Shown: positions 17,092 to 25,779 of the stretch, one piece after another | Position numbering within the stretch: position 1 is the first letter of the stretch | Layout of the letters: each line of letters starts with the position of its first letter | Source of the DNA: Acidobacteriota bacterium | GTDB lineage: Bacteria; Acidobacteriota; Blastocatellia; Chloracidobacteriales; Chloracidobacteriaceae | Assembly: GCA_016208495.1 (NCBI GenBank) | Contig: JACQXX010000069.1 | Span: 1 to 50,995, forward strand | Reading direction: 5' to 3' | Length of the DNA stretch: 50,995 bases | Made by a program: the position numbers and the translations under genes | The notes under the pieces: model-generated | What the model saw: only the letters and a program-made list of their open reading frames with translations | Databases searched by the model: none | Told to the model about the DNA's origin: nothing

Positions 17092-17445
17092 ATGAACAAA
17101 CTTCCAAGCGTTGAAAATCCATATGCCGTGCTGGGAATCAGCCGTGATGCCAGCGAAATCGAAATCAAGCAAGCATATTTTGGGCTGGTGCGTGAGCACT
17201 CACCTGAGCACGATCCCGAAGGATTTAAACGAATCCGGGCAGCGTATGACAAAATCCGGTCTGCCAAAACCCGCACCGAAACCGATCTGTTTCTGGTTGA
17301 ATCACCCACGCTGGCCGATCTCCGCGCACAGTTTATTCGCACCTCGGTACCGTTGCCGGAACTGACACCGGAACTGATCAAGGCAGATTTGTTGGCCTTG
17401 GAAACCACTTTGATTTATGAAGAAGTTGTAATGAGTCTTCAATAG
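17092..17445 (+). CDS. J-domain-like protein with altered HPD motif
   Basis: 117 residues. The first 55 residues have the J-domain pattern: NPYAVLGISRDASEIEIKQAYFGLV as helices I-II and FKRIRAAYDKIRS as helix III. The loop that should read HPD reads HSP (residues 36-38, REHSPEHDPEGF). HPD is needed to stimulate Hsp70 ATPase, so this protein is either a non-stimulating J-like partner or uses the adjacent HDP at 40-42. The C-terminal 55 residues are unknown. As the fourth gene of the grpE-dnaK-TPR cluster it is probably the dedicated cofactor. No clear ribosome binding site. Confidence 0.7.
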   Translation: MNKLPSVENPYAVLGISRDASEIEIKQAYFGLVREHSPEHDPEGFKRIRAAYDKIRSAKTRTETDLFLVESPTLADLRAQFIRTSVPLPELTPELIKADLLALETTLIYEEVVMSLQ

Positions 17446-17552
17446 ATTGAAACTATCCCAAAATTGAAGACGTATCTGGCGGCAATTCCAAAACACCTGC
17501 TTTTCAAATCATCTAAAATCAAACGGATTCATCTTTCGAGGAGAGCAAACTG

Positions 17553-19460
17553 ATGCTTAGTCTGACCCTTACGTTTCGTCGCTTGAGTGCCGCGACGCTC
17601 TCAGCCCTATTGCTTGGAGGCAGCTCACTTCCTGCCCTGGCCCAGAATCCCAATCCGACACCGGAATCGCTGGTTGCCGTCAACACCCCAACCGATGGCA
17701 TTGTTCGAACGCAACCGCCCGCCACCTCAACGTCTACTCAAGATTCAGCCACCAGTACCGCCAAACAAGAACCAAAAGCGGTTGATACCTTGCCAACGGA
17801 ACGCGTCGGCGTGGATCGAAGCAAAGTGCTCAAACTGGCCCTCCACGATGCGATTTTGATGGCGCTCAACAGCAACATTGATATCGAAGTTGAGCGCGGC
17901 AACGTTCAGATTGCCCAGTATGATATGGAAGGCTCGCGCGGCGCCTATGATCCATTGCTCAGCTCGCAATTCAATTTCAATTCGTCAGTGACACCGGAAA
18001 CCCGAACGTTTGTGGGTGCCCAGGGGGGATCGGTCGCCAGCAAGCAACTAGATTTCAACGCCGCGCTTCGCCAGTCGCTTACAACGGGTGGAAATTATCA
18101 AATCAGTTTTAACAACTCGCGCCAGCAAACCAACGCTCAATCCCAGGGATTAAATCCGCAATACTTTTCCGAACTGCGCTTTCAATTTACCCAGCCGTTA
18201 ATGCGCAACTACCGCTCCAGCCAGAACGAGCGGTTGATCAAGATCAACAAAAAGCAATTGACGCTCAGTGACAGTGCTTTCCGCCAACGCGTGATCACCA
18301 CGATTTCACGTGTCCAGGCGGCCTACTGGGATCTGGTGTTTGCCATCCGTAACAGCCAGATTTCCCGCGAAGCGGTTGAACTGGCCGACGTCACGCTACG
18401 CAATAACCTCCGTCAGGTTGAAGTCGGCACGCTCGCCCCAATCGAAATTGTCTCAGCTCGCGCCGATCTTGAAAGCCGCAAAGACACCGCCATTTCAGCC
18501 CTCCAGCAAGTGACAATTGCTGAAAACGCGCTCAAAGCGTTGATTTTGGGCGACCCACTGGCTGACCAGTGGAACGCGGTGATTGAACCAACCGAAAAAG
18601 TGGAGTTTACCGCGATTGACATTACCCTGGATGACGCGATTAAAAGTGCCTTGCAAAATCGCCCGGAAGTGGAACAAATCAAGCTTCGACAAGAGCTGAA
18701 AAATGTTGACCTTCAATTCTTCCGTAATCAGGAAAAACCACAGGTTGATTTTGTTGCCAGCTATATACTCTCTGGATTAGCCGGTCAAACTTCGAGTGAT
18801 TCATCCTCGTTCGCACCACAGACAGCCGCCGATCAATTACGTTCGTCAATCTACTCGTTCAACCAGCAACTGGGTCAGCCGACTCTGATCAATCCAATTA
18901 CCCGACAGCAACAGTCTGTCATCCCAGACCGCTTTGTGGGTGGGTATGGAGCAGCGTTGTCAAATGTCTTTTCATTTGATTTCCGAAGCTACAACCTGGG
19001 TGTGAATTTTAGCTTTTCATTTCGCAACCGGACCGCCAAAGCCAATATCGGTCGTACCCTGGCTGAAAATCGCCAACTGCAGGCTCAGGAACGGCAAACA
19101 GTGCAGACGATTCAAGCCGAAGTTCGCAACGCCGTCCAGGCCGTGCTCTCAGCCCGGCAACGCTATGAAGCCGCCCGCGCCGCTCGCATTGCGGCCAAAG
19201 AACAGCTTGAAGGCGAACAGAAAAAGTACGAAGCTGGTATTTCAAACAACTTCTTTGTGTTGGATCGCCAGACGCGATTTTCAAACGCCCAGGGGCAGGA
19301 AATCCGGGCGCTGACTGACTACAACAAGAGCATTTCCGAATTGCAGCGCGTGACTTCGACCACCCTGTCAGTCAACAACATTCAAGTCACGTCAAACCCA
19401 GACCAGGATCCAAATCAGCCGGCTGGGACCACCGAGTCACCGTCACGTACCAACGATTAA
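17553..19460 (+). CDS. TolC-family outer membrane efflux protein
   Basis: 635 residues. A signal peptide ends at SSLPALA-Q. A Thr/Pro/Ser-rich linker of about 60 residues follows, then two TolC-type halves with long coiled helices: LALHDAILMALNSNIDIEVERGNVQIA and ISRVQAAYWDLVFAIRNSQISREAVELA in the first, LDDAIKSALQNRPEVEQIKLR and VRNAVQAVLSARQRYEAARAAR in the second. It could serve as exit duct for the RND pump at 7183-11629 or another export system. GAGGAG lies shortly before ATG 17553. It ends in a strong intrinsic terminator. Confidence 0.9.
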   Translation: MLSLTLTFRRLSAATLSALLLGGSSLPALAQNPNPTPESLVAVNTPTDGIVRTQPPATSTSTQDSATSTAKQEPKAVDTLPTERVGVDRSKVLKLALHDAILMALNSNIDIEVERGNVQIAQYDMEGSRGAYDPLLSSQFNFNSSVTPETRTFVGAQGGSVASKQLDFNAALRQSLTTGGNYQISFNNSRQQTNAQSQGLNPQYFSELRFQFTQPLMRNYRSSQNERLIKINKKQLTLSDSAFRQRVITTISRVQAAYWDLVFAIRNSQISREAVELADVTLRNNLRQVEVGTLAPIEIVSARADLESRKDTAISALQQVTIAENALKALILGDPLADQWNAVIEPTEKVEFTAIDITLDDAIKSALQNRPEVEQIKLRQELKNVDLQFFRNQEKPQVDFVASYILSGLAGQTSSDSSSFAPQTAADQLRSSIYSFNQQLGQPTLINPITRQQQSVIPDRFVGGYGAALSNVFSFDFRSYNLGVNFSFSFRNRTAKANIGRTLAENRQLQAQERQTVQTIQAEVRNAVQAVLSARQRYEAARAARIAAKEQLEGEQKKYEAGISNNFFVLDRQTRFSNAQGQEIRALTDYNKSISELQRVTSTTLSVNNIQVTSNPDQDPNQPAGTTESPSRTND

Positions 19461-19517
19461 AATACATCCTTGAGAGTATCCCTTCTTTTTGTTTGTTCTC
19501 CCCTTTAACCTCAAAGT

Positions 19518-19552
19518 ATCCTCCGTTCCACGTGAACGGAGGATTTTTTTTC
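19518..19552 (+). terminator. Rho-independent terminator after the TolC gene
   Basis: ATCCTCCGTTC and GAACGGAGGAT form a perfect 11-bp stem around a 5-base loop (CACGT), directly followed by eight T residues. Confidence 0.9.
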
Positions 19553-19632
19553 TTTGAAAATCAACAAGCAGCAAGCCGTAAACGACCTGCCTCAATTCAA
19601 CCTCCACTACGCGGCGAAAACCTCTTTTCGAA

Positions 19633-19737
19633 AACCCTGAACCCTGAACCCTGAACCCTGAACCCTTAACCCTGAACCCTGAACCCTGAACCCTGAACCC
19701 TGAACCCTGAACCCTGAACCCTGAACCCTGAACCCCC
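19633..19737. repeat. AACCCTG heptamer array, 15 units
   Basis: Fourteen head-to-tail units (13 AACCCTG, one AACCCTT) and a last AACCCCC, ending one base before the ATG at 19739. Further arrays of the same word, or its complement, are at 20496-20512 and 45531-45790. The region 19553-19632 holds nothing recognised. Confidence 0.9.
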
Positions 19738-19738
19738 A

Positions 19739-20470
19739 ATGTCCATCACTCACCTGATTCTGATTGCCTGTCATGCGGTTTATCTGGGCCGAACTCAGGA
19801 TGAAGCCATGCTTGATCAAAGCTGGTGCTTGCAGACATTCCAGTTTGGCGAGCCAGTTTTTTATCTTGAACATATTAAATCTGGCATTTCCCTGGCGGCG
19901 CAAAGTCCGAACTCGCTGCTGGTCTTTGCTGGTGGTCAGACACGCCGGCAAGCCGGCCCCCTGAGCGAAGCCCAGAGTTACTGGTCGCTGGCTGAGCAAT
20001 GTGGCTGGTGGGAAAAGCCCGAGGTCAGAGATCGAGCCACAACCGAAGAGTTTTCACGAGATTCTTTTGAAAACCTTCTCTTTGGCATCTGTCGCTTCCG
20101 CGAATATGCCGGCACTTATCCAGAGCGGATTTCGCTCATCAGTTGGAAGTTCAAACAAGAGCGATTTGACCTCCACCGTCAGACAATTCGGTTTCCATTT
20201 GAGCAATTTGAATATCTTGGTGTCAACAATCCACCAAACCTGGAAGCAGCCATGATCGGCGAACACCAAAACGGACTGATTCCTTTTTCCCAGGATCCAT
20301 TTGGCACAGGCCCGGTGCTGGCCGCCAAACGTCACCACCGAAATCCGTTTCACCGCCAGCACGGCTACGCAGCAAGCTGCCCAGAAGTAGCTTCACTCCT
20401 GAACTATGCCGGACCAGATCTATTTCCAGATAAACTTCCCTGGGAAAAACACAACGGGCACGCCACCTGA
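19739..20470 (+). CDS. DUF218 (ElyC/SanA/YdcF-like) protein of eukaryote-like type
   Basis: 243 residues. The conserved DUF218 pattern is clear: an N-terminal LILIACHAVYLG, then LLVFAGGQTRRQAGPLSEAQ, EEFSRDSFENLLFGICRFRE and PERISLISWKFKQERF. To my knowledge this longer variant with W at the FQ.G segment and a final region of conserved His/Asn/Pro is best known from fungi and plants; its activity is not established. No signal peptide. The start codon follows a heptamer array with no ribosome binding site. The 3' end of the gene forms part of a terminator stem. Confidence 0.65.
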   Translation: MSITHLILIACHAVYLGRTQDEAMLDQSWCLQTFQFGEPVFYLEHIKSGISLAAQSPNSLLVFAGGQTRRQAGPLSEAQSYWSLAEQCGWWEKPEVRDRATTEEFSRDSFENLLFGICRFREYAGTYPERISLISWKFKQERFDLHRQTIRFPFEQFEYLGVNNPPNLEAAMIGEHQNGLIPFSQDPFGTGPVLAAKRHHRNPFHRQHGYAASCPEVASLLNYAGPDLFPDKLPWEKHNGHAT

Positions 20471-20484
20471 GTGACGTGCCCGTT
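20453..20484. terminator. Hairpin overlapping the DUF218 gene end
   Basis: AACGGGCACG (20453-20462) pairs perfectly with CGTGCCCGTT (20475-20484), with a further CAC/GTG inside the loop. The stop codon at 20468-20470 is inside the loop. No T-run follows, so it may be a bidirectional or protective hairpin between convergent genes. Confidence 0.6.
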
Positions 20485-20495
20485 GGGGAAGATTA

Positions 20496-20595
20496 GGGTT
20501 CAGGGTTCAGGGAAAAGACAAAAGGGCCAAAAAAGACGAAAAGGGCAAAACCAGGATTTCGAAAACCCGGAACCTGGAACCCGGAACCCGGAACT
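20496..20595. repeat. Inverted heptad element between convergent genes
   Basis: The left arm is GGGTTCAGGGTTCAGGG (20496-20512); the right arm (20564-20594) is AACCCGG/AACCTGG units, roughly its reverse complement. Both are phased at 7 bases. Between them are purine-rich AAAGGGC words. Confidence 0.7.
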
Positions 20596-20605
20596 CTAAA
20601 TGGTC

Positions 20606-21136
20606 TTATTTCTCTGCCAGCAACGCATTGATGTCAGCCACCACTTGCTGCTTGTTGATGCGTGTGGTGTATGACTTCCGGAGTTTGCCTTTGCGGTCAA
20701 TGATAAAGGTTTGAGGAATGGAACCAGTCACGCCATAGCTTGATGAAACTTTGCCAGTGCTCATGACCACCACGTAGTTCAATGGGTTCTTTTGGAGAAA
20801 TGTCTTGACGACATCTGGACCGCCGTCAATCGAAAGACCAACCACCTGCACGCCTTTGGGCCCCAACTCGCTGCTGATAGCATTGAAATCGGGTAATTCA
20901 GCGATACAGGGACGACACCAGGTTGCCCAGAAATTGAGCACCACCACCTTGCCACGATAGCTGGCGAGCGAAACTTTGCCGCCATTGATATTGTCCAGAG
21001 AAAAAGCCGGTGCCGCTTTGGCCTGGGCAGCCTGCACCGAATCGGTGGCGCTCGGCATGGTCAGGAAAACAGTTGGAAGGAAAAAGGCAAGCGCCGCGAT
21101 GAAAAAAAGTTTGGCTGAATGAGACAGAAATTTCAT
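20606..21136 (-). CDS. TlpA/ResA-type thioredoxin-like protein
   Basis: 176 residues from ATG 21136, with GGAG 8 bases upstream. The first 35 residues form a signal or anchor helix (FFIAALAFFLPTVFLTM). The thioredoxin fold carries WATWCRPC with both cysteines, VVLNFWATWC as the preceding strand, and SIPQTFIIDRKGKL with the cis-proline region. It acts outside the inner membrane as a thiol-disulfide oxidoreductase, typically in cytochrome c maturation or disulfide reduction. The frame extends upstream to 21253 without a better start. Transcribed convergently with the DUF218 gene. Confidence 0.88.
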   Translation of the reverse strand: MKFLSHSAKLFFIAALAFFLPTVFLTMPSATDSVQAAQAKAAPAFSLDNINGGKVSLASYRGKVVVLNFWATWCRPCIAELPDFNAISSELGPKGVQVVGLSIDGGPDVVKTFLQKNPLNYVVVMSTGKVSSSYGVTGSIPQTFIIDRKGKLRKSYTTRINKQQVVADINALLAEK

Positions 21137-21324
21137 TGAGAAAGCTCCAGATTGTAAATGGTAAAGTAAAGTGATTGAATCAGTTGTCCACAGAGTACCA
21201 CAGGATGCTTTTCGAAACTCAAGTCGTCTATGGATTTGACAAATGTTTTGCAATCCAGGAATAGTTCAATATCACTTCTCCTCACACGTTTGTTGACACT
21301 CTCTTTTAAACTCGTTTTTGAATA

Positions 21325-21428
21325 ATACCATTTTGCAATGGAATGCCCGTATTAGAAGACAGTCAAGTAATTCGATCAAATAAACTTAGCGAACTACGGA
21401 CTCCTAACTACGGACGACAAACTGGTAT
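21325..21428 (+). repeat. ATACCA element copy A
   Basis: A 104-bp element from ATACCATTTTGCAATGGAA to AACTGGTAT. It aligns over its length with the reverse complement of copy B, also 104 bp. Degenerate heptads (AACTACG, GACTCCT, AACTACG) fill its right part. It ends 49 bases before the DUF4870 start. Confidence 0.8.
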
Positions 21429-21477
21429 AAGGATATTCACACGGTTAACCCCTTTCCAAACGGAGGATTCTGCCCGA

Positions 21478-21951
21478 ATGTCGAACTACCCACCTTATGA
21501 CCCTTATCAGCAGCAACAGCAACAATCACAATACCCGTATCAACCACCGCAACAGTCCAACCAGAGCGGTCCAGGTCCTTTCGGTCTTGATCCCCGCGTT
21601 GCGGGATTGCTGGCGTATGCTCCTTGCTGCATCGGCTTGATTGCCTCACTGGCGTTTATCTTCACTGAGAAAAACAATCGCTTTGTTCGATTTCATGCCG
21701 TCCAATCTCTCTTTCTCCATGCGGTTTTCTTTGTACTTGGGATTGGATTCTCGATTTTGTTCACGATTTTAGGAATGATCCCAGTGGTCAACGTCATTGC
21801 CGCCATTGCATCCATTCCATTGAGCCTCCTGTTGCTGGCCGTGCAACTTGGCGCCACCATTTACCTGATGATCAAAGCCTATGGCGGCGAAATGACCAAA
21901 CTGCCGACGATTGGCGACCTGGCTGAGAAAAATATCAACCTGGGATTATGA
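21478..21951 (+). CDS. DUF4870-type small membrane protein
   Basis: 157 residues. A Pro/Gln/Tyr-rich cytoplasmic head (YDPYQQQQQQSQYPYQPPQQ) precedes the domain DPRVAGLLAYAPCCIGLIASLAFIF ... NNRFVRFHAVQSLFLHAVFFV, with three to four membrane helices and the conserved FVRFHAVQSL motif of DUF4870/Tic20-like proteins. The function is unknown. ATG 21478 has GGAGG at 21462-21466. The stop overlaps the next start by 4 bases, so it is coupled with the amidotransferase gene. Confidence 0.8.
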   Translation: MSNYPPYDPYQQQQQQSQYPYQPPQQSNQSGPGPFGLDPRVAGLLAYAPCCIGLIASLAFIFTEKNNRFVRFHAVQSLFLHAVFFVLGIGFSILFTILGMIPVVNVIAAIASIPLSLLLLAVQLGATIYLMIKAYGGEMTKLPTIGDLAEKNINLGL

Positions 21952-22661
21952 AAATCCATTCGTTGCAACACGTTCCATTTGAAGATCTGGCCAGCATCGC
22001 TGACTGGGCACAGGCTCGGGGCCACGAAGTTTCAATCACGCACCTGTATCAGAACACCTCACTTCCTGATGTTTCCGAGCTTGATGTGCTGGGTGTGCTG
22101 GGTGGCCCGATGAACGTGGATGACGAACACCTCTTTCCCTGGCTCTCCGCCGAAAAGCAATTGATTGCCCAGGCCATCCAGGCCAAAAAACTTGTGCTCG
22201 GCATCTGTCTTGGTTCGCAATTGATCGCCAGTGTGCTCGGAGCCAGGGTTCATCCCAATATCCATAAAGAAATCGGCTGGTTTCCGGTTTCACTGACGAT
22301 TGAAGGCAGCCGGTCACCAGTTCTGGCTGGATTTCCAGCCACTTTTTCCGCATTTCACTGGCATGGCGACACATTTGAACTCCCTCCGGGGGCGGTTCAT
22401 CTGGCACAGAGCGAAGCCTGTCGGCATCAGGCATTCAGTTTTGGCCGCACTGTGCTGGGCCTCCAGTTTCATCTGGAATCAACCATTGACAGCGTAACCC
22501 AGATGCTTGACCACGAGGCTGATGACCTGACGGATGGCCCGTTTGTTCAGACCCAAGAAGCAATCGTGACGGCTGGTCATCACTTTGAAACCAGCGTGAC
22601 GTTGATGCATCGCTTGCTTGATGCTTTTTCAAGTGAAAAATCTGGGGGAACCACATCCTGA
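21948..22661 (+). CDS. Class I glutamine amidotransferase-like protein
   Basis: 237 residues. The GATase class I triad is present: nucleophile C87 in LGICLGSQ, H175 and E177 in LQFHLES. LGVLGGPMNVDDE is the oxyanion-strand region typical of the stand-alone GuaA-like amidotransferase family. Without a synthetase domain its acceptor is unknown; such proteins hydrolyse glutamine or gamma-glutamyl compounds in the cytoplasm. It is translationally coupled to the DUF4870 gene upstream. Confident at family level only. Confidence 0.85.
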   Translation: MKIHSLQHVPFEDLASIADWAQARGHEVSITHLYQNTSLPDVSELDVLGVLGGPMNVDDEHLFPWLSAEKQLIAQAIQAKKLVLGICLGSQLIASVLGARVHPNIHKEIGWFPVSLTIEGSRSPVLAGFPATFSAFHWHGDTFELPPGAVHLAQSEACRHQAFSFGRTVLGLQFHLESTIDSVTQMLDHEADDLTDGPFVQTQEAIVTAGHHFETSVTLMHRLLDAFSSEKSGGTTS

Positions 22662-22677
22662 AGGAGAGAATTCTTCA

Positions 22678-23524
22678 ATGATTAACTGGCATCGGCTCTT
22701 TGGTATCGCTCTGGCTGATTTCTTTCGTGGTTCACCCTATGTCGTTGAACTTGAAAAAGATTTATCACTCAAGAAGCAACTCCTGGATGTGGTTATTTTA
22801 CGTCGAACGACTGAGGTTTGGGACCGTCCACTCCCTGATGGGTTCGACAATCTAGCTGAACATAACCTGATTAGTTACAAGTCGTTCCGAGAACCGTTTG
22901 ATGATTGGACTGTAGAAGAATTGATCGCTTATTATGTAAACTATCGGAAGCAAGTGAGTCCCGCACTGGAAGACTTACTTCCGAAAGAAATGTTTCGACT
23001 TTTTGGAATCAGTACTCGATTCCCCCAAAAACTGAGCCTGGAAACCAAATTCACTCAGGTTTTAAAAGGGGTTTATGAGGTAAAATGGGGAGCCACCCAA
23101 ATTCGGTTGATTGTGTTTAAGTGAGATTGGAGATCAGAAACACAATTGGCTGTGGGAATTGTTTAGTGGCGTTCCAAAACGAGTTCAGGCCGCCGCTACC
23201 GATGTGTACCAGAAACACAACGAAGCAAGTACCATTCTAAATCAATTGTTGAAGTTTTACCGAGCGGAGGGATTTCCCATGCCATACACGCTTGAAGAAT
23301 TTAAGAAAGATGCCCGTGCAGACTTACTCAGTGAGTTGACTCTGGAGGAACGACTTGAGGGTGTACCGTCTGAGGAACTTTTAAAATACATTCCTCCTGA
23401 GGCCCTTTTGAAACATGTTGCCCCTGAGGAGCGACTCAAAGGATTAACCATCCAGGAAATTCAGGCATATTTGGAAAAATTACTCAAAGAATCCAGCTCA
23501 GAGCCGAAAAACACTGGTGAGTAA
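22678..23524 (+). pseudogene. Frameshifted Rpn-like or PD-(D/E)XK-type conserved protein
   Basis: Two frames make one protein. The first (22678-23124, good AAGGAG site) reads MINWHRLFGIALADFF ... WGATQIRLIVFK and stops at TGA 23122. The next frame continues without gap as LSEIGDQKHNWLWELF and ends with repeated acidic EERLEG/PEERLKG motifs up to 23524. Removing one T from TTT at 23116-23118 restores RLIVLSEIGDQKH. The N-terminal VELEKDLSLKKQLLDVVIL resembles restriction-endonuclease-like cores of Rpn/YhgA-type proteins; I am not sure of the family. It could be a decayed gene, an assembly error or a programmed +1 shift. Base use is AT-richer than its neighbours. Confidence 0.65.
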
Positions 23525-23603
23525 AACCATATGAACCAGGCACCAGCTTAATGGTTCAAACCCTGGGGTGTTCTCTACCCATCTTCGACCCCATCAAAAA
23601 TCC

Positions 23604-24407
23604 ATGAAAATCCCTCGCCGAATTTTCCTTCAAACCGGCGTTCTGGCAGCACTTGGATTGGGTCTGCCTGACAGGAATCACACGGCGTCTGGTGCGCAAC
23701 ACCAGCATTCAGGCGACCACCCGGCAGTGCATGGCATGGTGGTCATGGGTGAAAAGTCCATTTTCCTTTCACACCTGCCGCTCTTTAAAACCGCCACGTA
23801 CAATTCACCCCACGATTATCAGGTCATTCTCCAGGCTACGTTCCATCACCCGAGCCGAAACGCCATCCAGATTTACCAGAAAGACCGCAAGCAAACCAAA
23901 ACTCGACTCTACACGCTGGAACCTGAGAAATTTGTGCTCCCGACATTGGCGGGACCAGTTTCAGATGTACCCCATCGGACAAAGTTTCAAGGCACACTCT
24001 ATCGTGGACACTTTGAGCGCGGCGGCGAACCGATTTTGAAAGACCTCACGGTTCAGGTCTCGCGCGTGGTCCATTTTCGGAAGTTTGATCCGCAAGCGGT
24101 CAGACCCAACCAGTTGCAATACCTGCTTTTTGGAAATACCAGCGAACAGTTCCTGGCCCATTTCATTTCCAAACCTCCTGACTTTGACCAGATACTGGCG
24201 GTTCAATCACTCACGCCAAAAATTTCAGAAGCTGACTTACGCCAATGCCCAATTCTTTCCATTGCTGACCGATCTGACGTGGCGGCGAGCAAACTCGCTG
24301 AAGGGTTTCGCGGCCCAATCCGGCTTCAGACCGGTAAGGCTGCACTCGCCGGACAACTGGCCATCCGAACGGAAATTTATTTCGAAGCCGACGAACTCTC
24401 TCCTTAA
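23604..24407 (+). CDS. Tat-exported protein of unknown function
   Basis: 267 residues from ATG 23604. A twin-arginine-like signal (PRRIFLQTGVLAALGLGLP) is followed by a His-rich segment (AQHQHSGDHPAVHGMVVMG) and the phrase FLSHLPLFKTATYNSPHDYQVILQATF, which I recall as the mark of a family of uncharacterised secreted proteins; no function is known to me. The His-rich part might bind metal. The ATP-grasp gene follows after 19 bases, so the two are probably co-transcribed. The frame is open further upstream, but without the correct signal-peptide structure. Confidence 0.65.
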   Translation: MKIPRRIFLQTGVLAALGLGLPDRNHTASGAQHQHSGDHPAVHGMVVMGEKSIFLSHLPLFKTATYNSPHDYQVILQATFHHPSRNAIQIYQKDRKQTKTRLYTLEPEKFVLPTLAGPVSDVPHRTKFQGTLYRGHFERGGEPILKDLTVQVSRVVHFRKFDPQAVRPNQLQYLLFGNTSEQFLAHFISKPPDFDQILAVQSLTPKISEADLRQCPILSIADRSDVAASKLAEGFRGPIRLQTGKAALAGQLAIRTEIYFEADELSP

Positions 24408-24426
24408 ATCTTTTGGAATCAAACTT

Positions 24427-25779
24427 ATGCTGACAGCTATCAATTACTATCACCAGCTCATTCAAGACGATCCACAATCAGCGCTCAGGCAATGTGATCT
24501 GCTTGAGCAAAAATTCATCGAGCGCAACATTACCTTTGCCGGAAAGCCCTCACCGTTTCACCTGCGCCCACATATGATGTCATCAGTTGTGCGGCAAAAT
24601 CTTGAAAATGCAGCGCATACCGTGCTTGAAGCTTCGCTCAAAGCCGAGCTTGGTTTGTTTGGCGGTGATGCCGAAAAGCTCTATGACGCTCTGTTTGTAA
24701 GTGAAAATGAGCGGATTCTGCTCCGGGTTGAGCCGGGGTACCGCGAACGCGTGATCTGGTCGCGGCTGGATGCGTTTCTTGGCGCTGGTGACGACGACAT
24801 CAAATTCCTTGAATTTAACAATGACGCCCCGGCTGGAATTGGCTATTCGGCGCTGATGGCTCAAAGTTTTCTCGAATTGCCGATTATGGAGGAATTCCAG
24901 ACCCGCTATCGCGTTGCGGCTGAAGACGCCCGGCCACAGTTGCTCAAAGCGCTGCTTGATACCTACAAAGTCTGGGGCGGCTCCGAACATCCCCAAATTG
25001 CGATTGTGGACTGGCAGGACGTCCGCACATCGGCTGATTTTCAGATTTTGCAGGCATTTTTTGAACAGTCAGGCTATCGGACGATCATTTGTGATCCGCG
25101 AGCGGTGGAAATGCGCGACGGAAAGCTCTATCACCAGGATTTCCGGATTGATCTGGTGTATCGCCGGGTCGTGACGAGTGAATTGCTTGAAAAATTTGAC
25201 GAATGCCGTGATTTCGTTGATGCCTACCGTACCCACGCCGCCTGCTTTATCAACACCTTTCGCTGTCGAATCAGTGAAAATAAAGCCTTTATGGAGTTTT
25301 TGACTGATCCGTCGCATCTGGGACATTTATCAGCCGACGAACGCCTTGCCCTGGATCGCTACCTGCCCTGGACGCGCCACGTGTCAGCCACCAAAACCGA
25401 TTTTCATGGTCAGGAGATTGAACTCGGAGAGTTTATCGCCGCCAATCGCGAGCAATTTGTCCTCAAACCGGCTGATTCCTATGGCGGGAAGGATGTCTAT
25501 GTCGGCACCGAAGTCGAGCAAAGCGTCTGGGAATCCGCCGTTCAAGCCGCCATCAGCCAAACACGATGGGTGGTGCAAGAACGGGTGGCAACTCCGGTTG
25601 AACCATTTCCCGTGCGTGTCGGAGACGGGTTTGAATTCCGTGAAATGAAATTTAACGTCAACCCGTTTTATCTGGGCGGCGTGACCTGTGGGGCCGTTAC
25701 CCGAACTTCAACCGACGCCGTCATCAATGTTTCAGCCGGTGGCGGGAGCGTACCTTCGTTTACGGTATCACCAAAATAA
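24427..25779 (+). CDS. Glutathionylspermidine-synthase-like (circularly permuted ATP-grasp) protein
   Basis: 450 residues. Conserved parts include FLEFNNDAPAGIGYSALMAQ, FRIDLVYRRVVTSELLEKF, FVLKPADSYGGKDVYVG (nucleotide and Mg binding as in the ATP-grasp fold) and WVVQERVATP near the end. The family joins carboxylates and amines at the cost of ATP, but the real substrate of this branch is not known; glutathionylspermidine is unlikely to be certain. ATG 24427 gives the family start. It forms an apparent operon with the Tat-exported protein before it. The stop TAA at 25777-25779 abuts repeat element B. Confidence 0.75.
   Translation: MLTAINYYHQLIQDDPQSALRQCDLLEQKFIERNITFAGKPSPFHLRPHMMSSVVRQNLENAAHTVLEASLKAELGLFGGDAEKLYDALFVSENERILLRVEPGYRERVIWSRLDAFLGAGDDDIKFLEFNNDAPAGIGYSALMAQSFLELPIMEEFQTRYRVAAEDARPQLLKALLDTYKVWGGSEHPQIAIVDWQDVRTSADFQILQAFFEQSGYRTIICDPRAVEMRDGKLYHQDFRIDLVYRRVVTSELLEKFDECRDFVDAYRTHAACFINTFRCRISENKAFMEFLTDPSHLGHLSADERLALDRYLPWTRHVSATKTDFHGQEIELGEFIAANREQFVLKPADSYGGKDVYVGTEVEQSVWESAVQAAISQTRWVVQERVATPVEPFPVRVGDGFEFREMKFNVNPFYLGGVTCGAVTRTSTDAVINVSAGGGSVPSFTVSPK

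Noticed and set aside
19633-19737. CRISPR array or telomere-like sequence
   Set aside because: Units are 7 bp with no spacers, so not CRISPR; the array is internal and next to a gene, and similar loci are scattered, so not a chromosome end.
20606-21253. Longer TlpA start at 21253
   Set aside because: It would put 39 residues before the signal helix; ATG 21136 has GGAG at the right distance.
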